Source: JBNLBT01 sp050303435 (GTDB lineage: Bacteria > Pseudomonadota > Gammaproteobacteria > Xanthomonadales > Marinicellaceae). From it: a stretch of 15,435 nucleotides of DNA. The stretch lies in contig JBNLBT010000076.1 in NCBI GenBank assembly GCA_050303435.1, positions 1 through 15,435 of the forward strand. Reading direction: 5' to 3'. Positions 1 through 7,015 of this stretch are shown piece after piece. Positions within the stretch are counted from its first letter, which is position 1. Each line of letters begins with the position of its first letter. Made by a program: the position numbers and the translations under genes. The notes under the pieces are model-generated. The model was not told where the DNA came from, ran no database searches, and was given only the letters and a program-made list of their open reading frames with translations.

Positions 1-136
1 CTTCATTGCCAAGTCCCAGTAGCGCCTCGTGATCGCATCTGGTGAGCGTGAAGACAAGCGCGCCGCCATCTCGACCTGTCTCGCGAAAGCCAAGACGGCG
101 ATGCAGCGCCGCCGAGGCCGGATTGTCCGCCACCAC
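1..136 (-). other. GNAT-acetyltransferase-like C-terminal sequence joined in frame to polA
   Basis: Codons from about 133 down to 1 read ADNPASAALHRRLGFRETG and then end in DGGALVFTLTR and a short tail. The pattern 'N-x-A-x-x-L-H/Y-R-R-L-G-F-x-x-x-G' is the hallmark of the last beta-alpha-beta unit of GNAT N-acetyltransferases (motif B). It has no place in the PolA 3'-5' exonuclease domain, where a stretch like 'GLSFA...AYIP' is expected after 'AEVV'. The join falls in the shared-looking codons for LRAEVV (about 131-148). It may be an assembly chimera at a contig end or a recombination through a short identity. The join is visible in the sequence; its cause is not. Confidence 0.7.
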
Positions 137-1135
137 CTCGGCGCGCAGCGGGTCCAACGACGTGGTTTCCAGATCCAGTGAAACGATGCCCGCATCGGCG
201 ATGGCTTTGAGCCATTCGTCCAGTGTGTCGCGGTCTTGAATCACGGTGTACTCAGGACGTTCCACCGGCGCCGGCCGATCGGCCGCCTTGAGTTGCTGCA
301 GGCGTTTGATCTGGAACTCTTCACCGAGCGCGTGCAGGGTTTCGGTGTCCATGGCGCCGAGCGCCAGTCCGTCGGCATGCTGGGCCAGTTCAAGGTCGGT
401 TTTCACCGTCGCCAACTGCCGCGACAGGTGCAACTGCTCGAGCCCCTCGCGCAGGTATTCGCCGACCTTGCCCTTGATCTCGTCGGCGTGTGCCACCAGC
501 CCTTCAATGTCTTGATAATCGCACAACCACTTGGCCGCGGTTTTCGGGCCCACTTTGTTGACCCCGGGAATGTTGTCCGAAGTGTCGCCGACCAACGCCA
601 GGTAGTCGACGATCTGTTCCGGCGTGACGCCGAATTTTTCGCGCACGCCGGCGCGGTCCAGTTCGCTGTTGCGCATGGTGTCCACCAGGGTGATGCGGTC
701 GCTGACCAGTTGCGCCAGGTCTTTGTCGCCGGTGGAAATCAGTGTGTGCATGCCCAGGCGTTCGGCTTCGCGCGCCAGTGTGCCGATCACGTCATCGGCC
801 TCCACCCCTGGCGCCTCGATCAACTCAATGCCCAGCGCACGCACAATGGCTTTGGTCGGTGCCAGCTGCGCGGCCAGCTCTTCGGGCATCGGCGGGCGCG
901 TGGCCTTGTACTCGGCGTACATGTCGTGGCGAAAGGTTTTGCCCTTGGCGTCGAACACCACAGCCATGTGCTCGGGCCGGTGTTCATCCAGCAAACGCTG
1001 AATCATGTTGTAGACACCGAATATCACGCCGGTCATGCGCCCATCGGCGGTTTTCAGGCGTTGCAGGTTGGGCACATGAAAGGCGCGGTAGAGATAGGAC
1101 GAGCCGTCCACCAGATACAACGTGTTACTCGACAT
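1..1135 (-). CDS. polA: DNA polymerase I, N-terminal part (off left edge; 3' end looks chimeric)
   Basis: PolA fills gaps and removes RNA primers in replication and repair. The ATG at 1135-1133 opens MSSNTLYLVDGSSYLYRAF, the classic 5' nuclease start. Metal-binding and flap-nuclease residues are in place: D10, D62 in VVFDAKGKTFR, E112/D114/D115 in GVEADDVIG, TGDKD at 135-139 and GDTSDNIPGV at 183-192 (helix-hairpin-helix region). The 3'-5' exonuclease domain begins as SLDLETTSLDPLRAEVV, with D321 and E323 forming the DxE motif. From residue 336 the frame stays open but no longer resembles PolA. It reads ADNPASAALHRRLGFRETG, which looks like the end of a GNAT acetyltransferase. No stop is reached before the edge, so 378 codons are visible of a family usually about 900 residues long. 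PolA identity of residues 1-335 is secure; the last 43 codons are treated separately. Confidence 0.93.
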   Translation of the reverse strand, partial: MSSNTLYLVDGSSYLYRAFHVPNLQRLKTADGRMTGVIFGVYNMIQRLLDEHRPEHMAVVFDAKGKTFRHDMYAEYKATRPPMPEELAAQLAPTKAIVRALGIELIEAPGVEADDVIGTLAREAERLGMHTLISTGDKDLAQLVSDRITLVDTMRNSELDRAGVREKFGVTPEQIVDYLALVGDTSDNIPGVNKVGPKTAAKWLCDYQDIEGLVAHADEIKGKVGEYLREGLEQLHLSRQLATVKTDLELAQHADGLALGAMDTETLHALGEEFQIKRLQQLKAADRPAPVERPEYTVIQDRDTLDEWLKAIADAGIVSLDLETTSLDPLRAEVVADNPASAALHRRLGFRETGRDGGALVFTLTRCDHEALLGLGNE

Positions 1136-1158
1136 GACGGGGATTCCGGCAAATCGCC

Positions 1159-1186
1159 ATTGTATCGGATTGACAAAATTTAGCAA
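1159..1186 (-). promoter_or_regulatory. Candidate sigma70 promoter of polA
   Basis: On the minus strand, TTGCTA (1186-1181) is followed after 16 bases by TACAAT (1164-1159). This would start transcription near 1152 and give a leader of about 17 bases before the polA ATG at 1135. It matches the consensus at 4/6 and 5/6. No strong Shine-Dalgarno sequence lies between it and the ATG. Confidence 0.5.
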
Positions 1187-1253
1187 TCGCCGCCGCGCGC
1201 GCGTCCTCGAAGAGGTCAACAGCGGCCATTGCGCAGAAAAAGGCAAGAAAGTC

Positions 1254-1284
1254 TTGCCAGATGTGTATCAAAATGATGTATCAT
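1254..1284 (+). promoter_or_regulatory. Weak candidate promoter and small palindrome upstream of the S74-domain gene
   Basis: TTGCCA (1254-1259) and TATCAT (1279-1284) lie 19 bases apart, which is long for sigma70. The stretch contains the direct repeat TGTATCA (1264-1270 and 1277-1283) and the palindrome ATGAT-GT-ATCAT (1273-1284), a possible operator. A leader of about 90 bases would follow. This is a by-eye match only. Confidence 0.3.
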
Positions 1285-1368
1285 AAGTCCACCTGGGGGG
1301 ATTACACACACTATTAAAACAACAAACGCGTTGATTGCCCCCACCTTACTTTTTACTCATTTTCCTAC

Positions 1369-1376
1369 AGGGGGAT
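1369..1376 (+). promoter_or_regulatory. Ribosome binding site of the S74-domain gene
   Basis: AGGGGGAT ends four bases before the ATG at 1381 and fixes that start. The same leader holds GGGGGG (1295-1300) and CCCCC (1338-1342). The C-run could pair with either G-run, so the ribosome site could in principle be masked. Confidence 0.6.
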
Positions 1377-1380
1377 AAAA

Positions 1381-3009
1381 ATGAACACACTCAGCAAAGC
1401 AGTGCTGGCATGCCTTACCATTGGCTGCAGCGCATCGGCTCTGGCCAAAGTAGAAATCAGCGTGGCCCAGAATGAACTGGAACTGTCCGGCTTGAATGAA
1501 CAGCAGAAATATTCTCTGCGTCTGGCGTTGCCAAATCAGGACGTGCAGGTGCTCAACGTGCACAACGCGCAGGCCATGATCTTCACCGCCGCCGACTTCG
1601 GCGTGGTGGCCTTGCCGGACGGCCAATACACCTTTGAGCTGGTGCCGGTCAACGCGCATCAGATCAGTGACAAATCCGGCGGCAACCGCGTCAGCGACAA
1701 AGCCGGCGCGATTCAGTTGGCCACCGAATCCGGTGTTTTCACCGTTGAAAACGGCGCCACCGTGATTGACCAGGATGAAGCCACCCGCGACCAACAGATT
1801 CTTGACGATCTGATTGTGGATGGCAGCGCCTGCATCGGCATGGACTGTGTCAACGGCGAGAATTTCGGTTTTGACACCCTGCGCCTGAAAGAAAACAACC
1901 TGCGCATCAAGTTCGATGACACCAGTAACTCAGGTTCCTTTCCCAACGTGGATTGGCAACTGACGGCCAATGAAACCAACAACGGCGGCCTCAACAAGTT
2001 TTCCATCGACGACACCACCAACAACAAAACACCGTTCACCATTGAAGCCGCCGCACCCAACAACACACTGTACGTTGAAGCCGACGGCGACGTGGGCATC
2101 AAAACCAACAATCCGGTGGTTGACCTGCACATCGTTGAAGGCAACACGCCGACCCTGCGCCTGGAACAGGACGGTTCGGACGGTTTCAACGCGCAGATCT
2201 GGGATGTGGCCGGCAATGAAACCACTTTCTTTGTTCGCGACGTGACCCACAGCAGCGCGCTGCCGTTCAGAATGGAAGCCGGTACGCCGGACAGCAGTGT
2301 CCGCACCTACGCCAACGGCCAGATTCAGTTGGGCAACGGCAACACCACCCAGGTGCGCATCGACGCCGGCAAAATGGCCCTCGGGTCCAACACCACCAAC
2401 AACAATCTGTACATCGTCGAACAAACCGGCAACGCCGGCATTGTGCTGGAAAACGTCGCCGATGCCAACGCGCAGTGGAAATTCGTCAACAAGAACGGCG
2501 ACTCTTTTGAAATCGCCAAATCCGGCACCGGCGGTTCTGAGTTCAGAGTCTGGGACGACGGCCGCATGCAGGTGATCAACACCCTGGGCGCCTCACCGGG
2601 CACCAATTTTGACATGGACGCCGGCGGCAACGTCGCCATTCGCGGCACCCTGTCACAGGGCTCAGATGTCAACAGCAAGGAAAACATCGCTTCGGTGGAC
2701 ACCGCTTCGGTGCTGGCCAAAGTCATGGACCTGCCGATCGCCACCTGGAACTACAAGTTCGACAACGCCGCGGTGCAGCACATGGGCCCGATGGCACAGG
2801 ACTTTTTCTCGCTGTTTGGACTGGGTTCCGATGAGAAACGCATTGGCACGCTGGACACCGCCGGCGTGGCGCTGGCTTCAATCAAGGAATTGGGGCATCA
2901 GGTCAACGCCAAAGACGCCAAAATTGAGCGCCTGGAGCAGGAAAACGCGCAACTGAACCAGCGGCTTGAAGCCCTGGAGCAGGCCATCGCCAAACTGCAA
3001 CAGAACTGA
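1381..3009 (+). CDS. Secreted protein with C-terminal peptidase S74 (tail-fibre chaperone) domain
   Basis: A 542-residue protein with a Sec signal peptide (about residues 1-22, ending SALA before KVE). The middle (about 160-420) is Asn/Asp/Gly/Thr-rich and carries imperfect repeats of a beta-type module. Examples are PFTIEAAAPNNTLYVEADG at 218-236, PFRMEAGTPDSSVRTYANG at 295-313, and a third, weaker copy near 402-420. The C-terminus has the S74 signature: SD at 428-429 followed by KENI (433-436), VLAKVMDLPIATWNYK (444-459), QHMGPMAQDF (466-475) and DTAGVALASIKEL (492-504). A coiled coil follows (about 505-540). In phage endosialidases this domain drives trimerisation and then cuts itself off at the serine, so a trimeric surface or secreted fibre is likely. 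The gene has its own upstream region and terminator, and no phage genes are nearby. The ligand is unknown. Confidence 0.85.
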   Translation: MNTLSKAVLACLTIGCSASALAKVEISVAQNELELSGLNEQQKYSLRLALPNQDVQVLNVHNAQAMIFTAADFGVVALPDGQYTFELVPVNAHQISDKSGGNRVSDKAGAIQLATESGVFTVENGATVIDQDEATRDQQILDDLIVDGSACIGMDCVNGENFGFDTLRLKENNLRIKFDDTSNSGSFPNVDWQLTANETNNGGLNKFSIDDTTNNKTPFTIEAAAPNNTLYVEADGDVGIKTNNPVVDLHIVEGNTPTLRLEQDGSDGFNAQIWDVAGNETTFFVRDVTHSSALPFRMEAGTPDSSVRTYANGQIQLGNGNTTQVRIDAGKMALGSNTTNNNLYIVEQTGNAGIVLENVADANAQWKFVNKNGDSFEIAKSGTGGSEFRVWDDGRMQVINTLGASPGTNFDMDAGGNVAIRGTLSQGSDVNSKENIASVDTASVLAKVMDLPIATWNYKFDNAAVQHMGPMAQDFFSLFGLGSDEKRIGTLDTAGVALASIKELGHQVNAKDAKIERLEQENAQLNQRLEALEQAIAKLQQN

Positions 3010-3037
3010 TCCTGAAGCAATAAGTAACCTCGCGGGG

Positions 3038-4570
3038 TTAATTGAAACAGGCCGGGTCGCTGGATCCGGCCTGTTTTATTTTCTGCCGCAGCGCCTCGAG
3101 ATCCAATCCTTCACTTTTGATCATCTGCAACACCGCGTCGCGGTCCTGACAATCGCCGCTGGCTTGCACCGCCAGCATCCACACCAACGCCACCGCGGCG
3201 TCCTGCCGTTTTTGCTGCGCCGTGCGCGCCAGTTGCAAGGCCCTCGTCGGGTTGCGGACGGCGGCATCGGGGCTGCTTGAATACAATTTGGACAGCGCCA
3301 GCACGGCCGGCAAATACTGCGCGTCCAGTGTCAGCGATTTTTCAAGCACTTCAACGGCTTCGGCATACCGGCCCTGATCGGTGAGCATCACCGCCAATTG
3401 CTGCTGCAAGGGCAGCGCCACAGCGGGTGAAAAATCCAGTGGCTGACTGCGCAGCAGTTCAATCGCCGCCGCGGTCTGTTCACTGCGCCGCAGGGCCGTG
3501 ACCAACAACTGCAATGCTTCGGCGTCATTGGGTTCAAGCTGCAGCAATCGCTGCAACAAGGGCACCGCCCCAGCCGGGTCTTCGGCGTGCATCAGCACAC
3601 TGGCCAGGTTGAACAATCCGCCGGTGTGCTCGGGGTGAATGGACAACAGGCGTTCCAGGGTGGCGCGCGCCTGAGCCGCTTCACCTTGCGCCGATTGCGC
3701 CACCGCCAGATTGCTCAAGGCCACCGGGCTTTGCGGGTTGTATTCCAGTGCCTGCGTGTACGCCGCGGCGGCGCGCACATAATCCTTGTTCAACAGGGCC
3801 TGTTTGCCTTGCAACAGATGCGGAATTTCCCCGACGATCATCTCGGTCACCGCGCTGTAGTGCACATCGTTCAGTGCGATGCCGGTTTTGCCGGCCGCTG
3901 CCAGGTGTTGTTCAGCCAATGCTTCATGGCCCAGCTGTTGTTCAATGCGGGCGATTTTGTAGTGCAACTGATCGGCCGCCGGCACCGCTTCCAGGGCCTG
4001 TCGATAGTGCCCCAGCGCCAGCGGCAACATGCCCACCTGCTGATACACATCACCCAGCAAGGACAGCATCACCGCCGACAGGCGCGCATGTGCCGGCAGG
4101 GCATTGATCACATCCAGGGCTTCTTCCGAGCGATTTTCCGCGGCCAGAATGCGCGCCAGAAAATGTGCCGAAGGCGGGTAGTTTTCGCGCCGCAGGGCGG
4201 CCATGAAGCTTTGTTGCGCGTCCGCCCATTCGCCCAATTCATAGGCCGCGCGCCCATACAGATGCGGCCAGCGCACCGCTTCGCTCTCAAATTTTCCCAG
4301 CGGCAGATAACAGGCCATGGCCTGTTTGAGAAAGCGGTAATTGTGCAACATCAGACACAGTTCTTTTTGCGCCGCCAGCTGCAAATCGCCTTCACCGGCC
4401 TGTCGATGCTGTTGCCATTGCCCGATCACCGCTTTGAATTGCTCGGCCACCGCGGCATCCAGGCCGTCCAGTGACAGGGTGGTTGGATCGAATGCCTGCG
4501 ACGTCGTCTGCGCCCGGGCCGTGCACAGCGTCAAGAAAATGCAGATGAATCCGTTGCGCAGAATGTTCAT
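3038..4570 (-). CDS. Secreted TPR-repeat protein
   Basis: A 510-residue protein starting at the ATG at 4570-4568. That start overlaps the stop of the upstream VCBS gene by four bases (ATGA) and opens a clear signal peptide, MNILRNGFICIFLTLCTARA. A longer open frame starting at 4636 would bury the signal sequence and was not chosen. The rest is almost wholly helical TPR-type repeats. The clearest units lie at about 251-350 (AAAAYTQALEYNP, ARATLERLLSIHPEH, AVPLLQRLLQLEPND), with weaker ones before and after. TPR arrays bind other proteins, and no catalytic motif is visible. Tight coupling to the secreted VCBS protein suggests the two act together in the periplasm or at the surface. The partner and process are unknown. 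The last codons double as a terminator hairpin for the facing gene. Confidence 0.82.
   Translation of the reverse strand: MNILRNGFICIFLTLCTARAQTTSQAFDPTTLSLDGLDAAVAEQFKAVIGQWQQHRQAGEGDLQLAAQKELCLMLHNYRFLKQAMACYLPLGKFESEAVRWPHLYGRAAYELGEWADAQQSFMAALRRENYPPSAHFLARILAAENRSEEALDVINALPAHARLSAVMLSLLGDVYQQVGMLPLALGHYRQALEAVPAADQLHYKIARIEQQLGHEALAEQHLAAAGKTGIALNDVHYSAVTEMIVGEIPHLLQGKQALLNKDYVRAAAAYTQALEYNPQSPVALSNLAVAQSAQGEAAQARATLERLLSIHPEHTGGLFNLASVLMHAEDPAGAVPLLQRLLQLEPNDAEALQLLVTALRRSEQTAAAIELLRSQPLDFSPAVALPLQQQLAVMLTDQGRYAEAVEVLEKSLTLDAQYLPAVLALSKLYSSSPDAAVRNPTRALQLARTAQQKRQDAAVALVWMLAVQASGDCQDRDAVLQMIKSEGLDLEALRQKIKQAGSSDPACFN
3045..3080 (+). terminator. Rho-independent terminator of the S74-domain gene
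   Basis: AAACAGGCCGG (3045-3055) pairs perfectly with CCGGCCTGTTT (3066-3076) over a 10-base loop and runs into TTTTATTTT. It begins 35 bases after the S74 stop codon. The whole stem lies inside the last codons of the convergent TPR gene (stop at 3038-3040), so it is both coding and a terminator. On the minus strand the T-tract is poor, so it probably ends plus-strand transcription mainly. Confidence 0.85.
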
Positions 4571-6150
4571 GGTGTGTGTGCCTCGTATCGGTTGCTGGCG
4601 CTTAAGGTGAAGGTTTTTTGCGCGGTGTTCAGGCATTCAAGCTGCAGGCGATCATGGCGCTTGAGCGCTGCGCCCTGCACCCGCAATCGCGTGTCATTGG
4701 CCGATGCATAGGAGCCGTCGCTGTGGATTGGTAGCGCCCGCACGGCGTCTTGCGGACCCAGCAATCTGGCCCGCGGGCAGCGCGTGGCATCCACCGTCAA
4801 ACCCCACCACGCCGTCGGGTTTAAATTGTTGCGCAGAATCACCCCCGCGCCGTGGTTGTTGGACAGCACCACGTCCACATCGCCGTCGTTGTCCAGATCA
4901 CCAAACGCCGCCCCGCGTGACACGTCGGCGCGCCGCAGCCAGGCGTCGCTGTCATCGGCGCGGAATTGACCGCGCGCGGTCTGCACGTACAGATCGTTGT
5001 GCTGTTGCAAAGAACCGGCCACGCCGCCTTGCGCATCCAGTGACGCCACCGCGCCGTTGAACACCAGCAGATCCGGCCATTCATCGCTGTTCAAATCCAG
5101 AAATCCGGTGGCCCAGGCGGTGCGCGAAAAACTCGACGCGGCCAGGCCGCTGCGTTGCGTCACGTCGTTAAAAAACAACCGCCCACTGTTGGACAACAGG
5201 GTGTTGGTCTCACCCATCAAGTGCGTGAACAGCAAATCCACGTCGCCATCAAGGTCAAAATCCTCGGCGGCGATGCCCATGCTGGCTTCCGGGATGCCGG
5301 CGCCGTTGACGGCAACACCGCTGATCAAACCGCGGTCAACAAACCCTTGCCCTGCGCGGTTGGACCACAGTTGATTGGCTTTGCCGTCGTTGGCCACCAC
5401 CAGATCGGCGTAACCGTCGTTGTCCAGATCGCGGCACACCACGCCCAAGCCCGGGGCCGCCGGCATGTCGGGGAAAAACGCTTCGGTGGCTTCTTTGAAC
5501 TGGCCGTCGCCCTGATTCAGATAGAACACATCGGCCTGCCCTGCAAAGGCGTCCGGGCCGCAGTAGTCGCGGGCGCTGGTTTTGGCGTAACAGGTGGGGT
5601 TTTTATCGCGCCGCCAGTCGACGTAGTTGACCACGAAGGCGTCCGGCCAGCCGTCGTTGTTGACGTCACAGAACGTCGCGGAAGCGGCAAAGCGCGGCGG
5701 TCCGTCCCACGGCAGATCACTGACCTGAAATCCGCGGCCTTGCTGATTGATCAACAGTTGATTGCCGTCGATGCCGGTGACCAGCAAATCAATGTACCCG
5801 TCGCGGTTGACGTCCGCGCTGGCCACGCCGATGCCGTAACGGGTCATGCCCGTCAGCCCGGCAAAGCGTTCAAATTGAAAGGCGCCGCGATCCAGTCGGT
5901 TGATCCACAATTCATCGCTGCGCCGGTTGCCGCTGAATTCGCCGCTTTGCACCCAGTAAATGTCCAGATCGCCGTCGTTGTCGAAGTCAAACAGGGCCAC
6001 GCCCGAACCGACAATTTCCGGGTATTGAAAAACACCGCTGTGGCCGTTGTGGTGGGTGAATTGCACCCCGGCTTCGGCACTGACATCGCTCAGGTGATCG
6101 GCCCGCGCCGCGGTGAACATCAACAGCCAGATCCAGTGTGTGTGTCGCAT
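4567..6150 (-). CDS. Secreted VCBS/FG-GAP repeat protein (CRTAC1/UnbV-like)
   Basis: A 527-residue protein with a short signal peptide (MRHTHWIWLLMFTAARA, then DHL). It carries at least seven Ca2+-binding D-x-D/N-x-D-G-x-x-D loops of beta-propeller blades: DFDNDGDLD (55-63), DVNRDGYID (113-121), DVNNDGWPD (162-170), DLDNDGYAD (241-249), DFDLDGDVD (298-306), DLNSDEWPD (352-360) and DLDNDGDVD (418-426). A cysteine-containing insert, YCGPDAFAGQADVFYLNQG (196-214), is typical of the CRTAC1-like ASPIC/UnbV family. The C-terminal about 80 residues look like a shortened UnbV domain. The family is extracellular; its role here is unknown, with adhesion or scaffold functions possible. The ATG at 6150 follows AGGA, which overlaps the TAG stop of the FkbM gene, so the genes are co-transcribed. 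The loop DLNSDEWPD has E in place of the usual G. Confidence 0.87.
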   Translation of the reverse strand: MRHTHWIWLLMFTAARADHLSDVSAEAGVQFTHHNGHSGVFQYPEIVGSGVALFDFDNDGDLDIYWVQSGEFSGNRRSDELWINRLDRGAFQFERFAGLTGMTRYGIGVASADVNRDGYIDLLVTGIDGNQLLINQQGRGFQVSDLPWDGPPRFAASATFCDVNNDGWPDAFVVNYVDWRRDKNPTCYAKTSARDYCGPDAFAGQADVFYLNQGDGQFKEATEAFFPDMPAAPGLGVVCRDLDNDGYADLVVANDGKANQLWSNRAGQGFVDRGLISGVAVNGAGIPEASMGIAAEDFDLDGDVDLLFTHLMGETNTLLSNSGRLFFNDVTQRSGLAASSFSRTAWATGFLDLNSDEWPDLLVFNGAVASLDAQGGVAGSLQQHNDLYVQTARGQFRADDSDAWLRRADVSRGAAFGDLDNDGDVDVVLSNNHGAGVILRNNLNPTAWWGLTVDATRCPRARLLGPQDAVRALPIHSDGSYASANDTRLRVQGAALKRHDRLQLECLNTAQKTFTLSASNRYEAHTP

Positions 6151-6159
6151 GGGGAATTC

Positions 6160-6951
6160 CTAAGTGTGGGCTTTGCCTTCGCTGAGCAACAGATTGCAAT
6201 GATTCAAATCCGGCAATTCCGCCGCGTTCAATGGCGTCAGTTCATCGATGCGGTTGATTTGTTCAACCCGCCCGAAATGCTCAAAAATAAACGCCGCGGT
6301 GGCCACCGGATCGCCGTCCCGTTGTTCAATGTGGCGCGGGTTCCATTCCATGATCACGCGCAAGCCGGGGTTGCGTTCAATCACTCCGGTGGCGCCTTCC
6401 AGCACCCTTTGTTCGCAGCCTTCGGTGTCGATCTTGAGCAGGTCCACGCGCGCATCCCCGAGCGCCTCGTCCAATGATACCGCCTCAACCAGCGCGTTTT
6501 TTTGCGCCAGATTTTGCATCTGTTCGGACACCACGCGACCGCTTTCTTCCTGGTGCGGGTTCCAGGTCAGGCGCAGATGACCGGCGCAGCGGTCCACCGC
6601 CTGTGCGCGCGTTTCACACCAGCCCCTGAAGGCATTGATCTCGACGTTGCTTTGCAACAGTTCATGCACGTCCGGGTTGGGTTCAAACGCCACCACGCGC
6701 CCTTCCGGCCCGCTCAGTTTACAGGCCAGCAGGGTCAAAAATCCGATGTTGGCGCCGACATCCACCACCGCGTCGCCGGGTTGAATCAGTTTTTCAAACA
6801 AGGCGCACACCGCCGGTTCCAGCCGACCGTGGGTGATCACGCTGTAGGTGCGCTTGTTGCGCGTGTTGAGCAATATGCGGCAATTGAAATACGTCAGGCC
6901 AAGGCCAATGTCATCGTACAGCTTGGCAAAACAAAATGGCACGCGTCTCAT
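6160..6951 (-). CDS. FkbM family methyltransferase
   Basis: A 263-residue SAM-dependent methyltransferase. Motif I is VVDVGANIGFLTLLA (62-76), the acidic motif is AFEPNP (88-93) binding the SAM ribose, and the FkbM signature is VDLLKIDTEGCEQRVLEG (169-186). FkbM enzymes O-methylate polyketides, sugars or other small acceptors, and they are frequent in O-antigen and exopolysaccharide clusters, which fits the glycosyltransferase just upstream. The start ATG at 6951 has a good ribosome site (AAGGAGA, minus strand 6962-6956). It is separated from the glycosyltransferase stop by 64 bases and from the VCBS start by nine. The acceptor cannot be told from the sequence. Family assignment is firm; the link to a sulfated product is inference. 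Confidence 0.9.
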   Translation of the reverse strand: MRRVPFCFAKLYDDIGLGLTYFNCRILLNTRNKRTYSVITHGRLEPAVCALFEKLIQPGDAVVDVGANIGFLTLLACKLSGPEGRVVAFEPNPDVHELLQSNVEINAFRGWCETRAQAVDRCAGHLRLTWNPHQEESGRVVSEQMQNLAQKNALVEAVSLDEALGDARVDLLKIDTEGCEQRVLEGATGVIERNPGLRVIMEWNPRHIEQRDGDPVATAAFIFEHFGRVEQINRIDELTPLNAAELPDLNHCNLLLSEGKAHT

Positions 6952-6955
6952 GCGG

Positions 6956-6962
6956 TCTCCTT
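6956..6962 (-). promoter_or_regulatory. Strong ribosome binding site of the FkbM gene
   Basis: AAGGAGA on the minus strand, four bases from the ATG at 6951. It is the best Shine-Dalgarno match in the window and fixes the start. The gene can therefore be translated well whether or not it is coupled to the gene upstream. Confidence 0.7.
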
Positions 6963-6990
6963 ATAGATGTCTGGTGAATGGGGCCATGCA

Positions 6991-7011
6991 GCGGCATTGT
7001 ACCATTGCCGC
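6991..7011 (-). repeat. Small inverted repeat between glycosyltransferase and FkbM genes
   Basis: GCGGCA (6991-6996) and TGCCGC (7006-7011) form a 6-bp stem with a nine-base loop, just after the glycosyltransferase stop. There is no T-tract, so it is not a good terminator. On the minus strand it encloses TACAAT (7001-6996), a possible -10 for the downstream operon. No -35 is convincing at the right distance. Confidence 0.35.
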
Positions 7012-7015
7012 GCTT

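Noticed and set aside
236..1183. A 315-codon plus-strand frame opposite polA
   Set aside because: The minus strand encodes unmistakable PolA motifs; the plus frame has no recognisable domain.
1381..3009. Prophage remnant, because of the tail-fibre S74 domain
   Set aside because: The protein has a Sec signal peptide and no phage structural, lysis or integrase genes are near. S74 domains also occur in bacterial secreted proteins.
5155..6477. A 440-codon open frame on the plus strand opposite the VCBS and FkbM genes
   Set aside because: It is the antisense of two well-identified genes. Its protein is rich in V, A, H and Q without domains, as expected from reverse reading of GC-rich codons.
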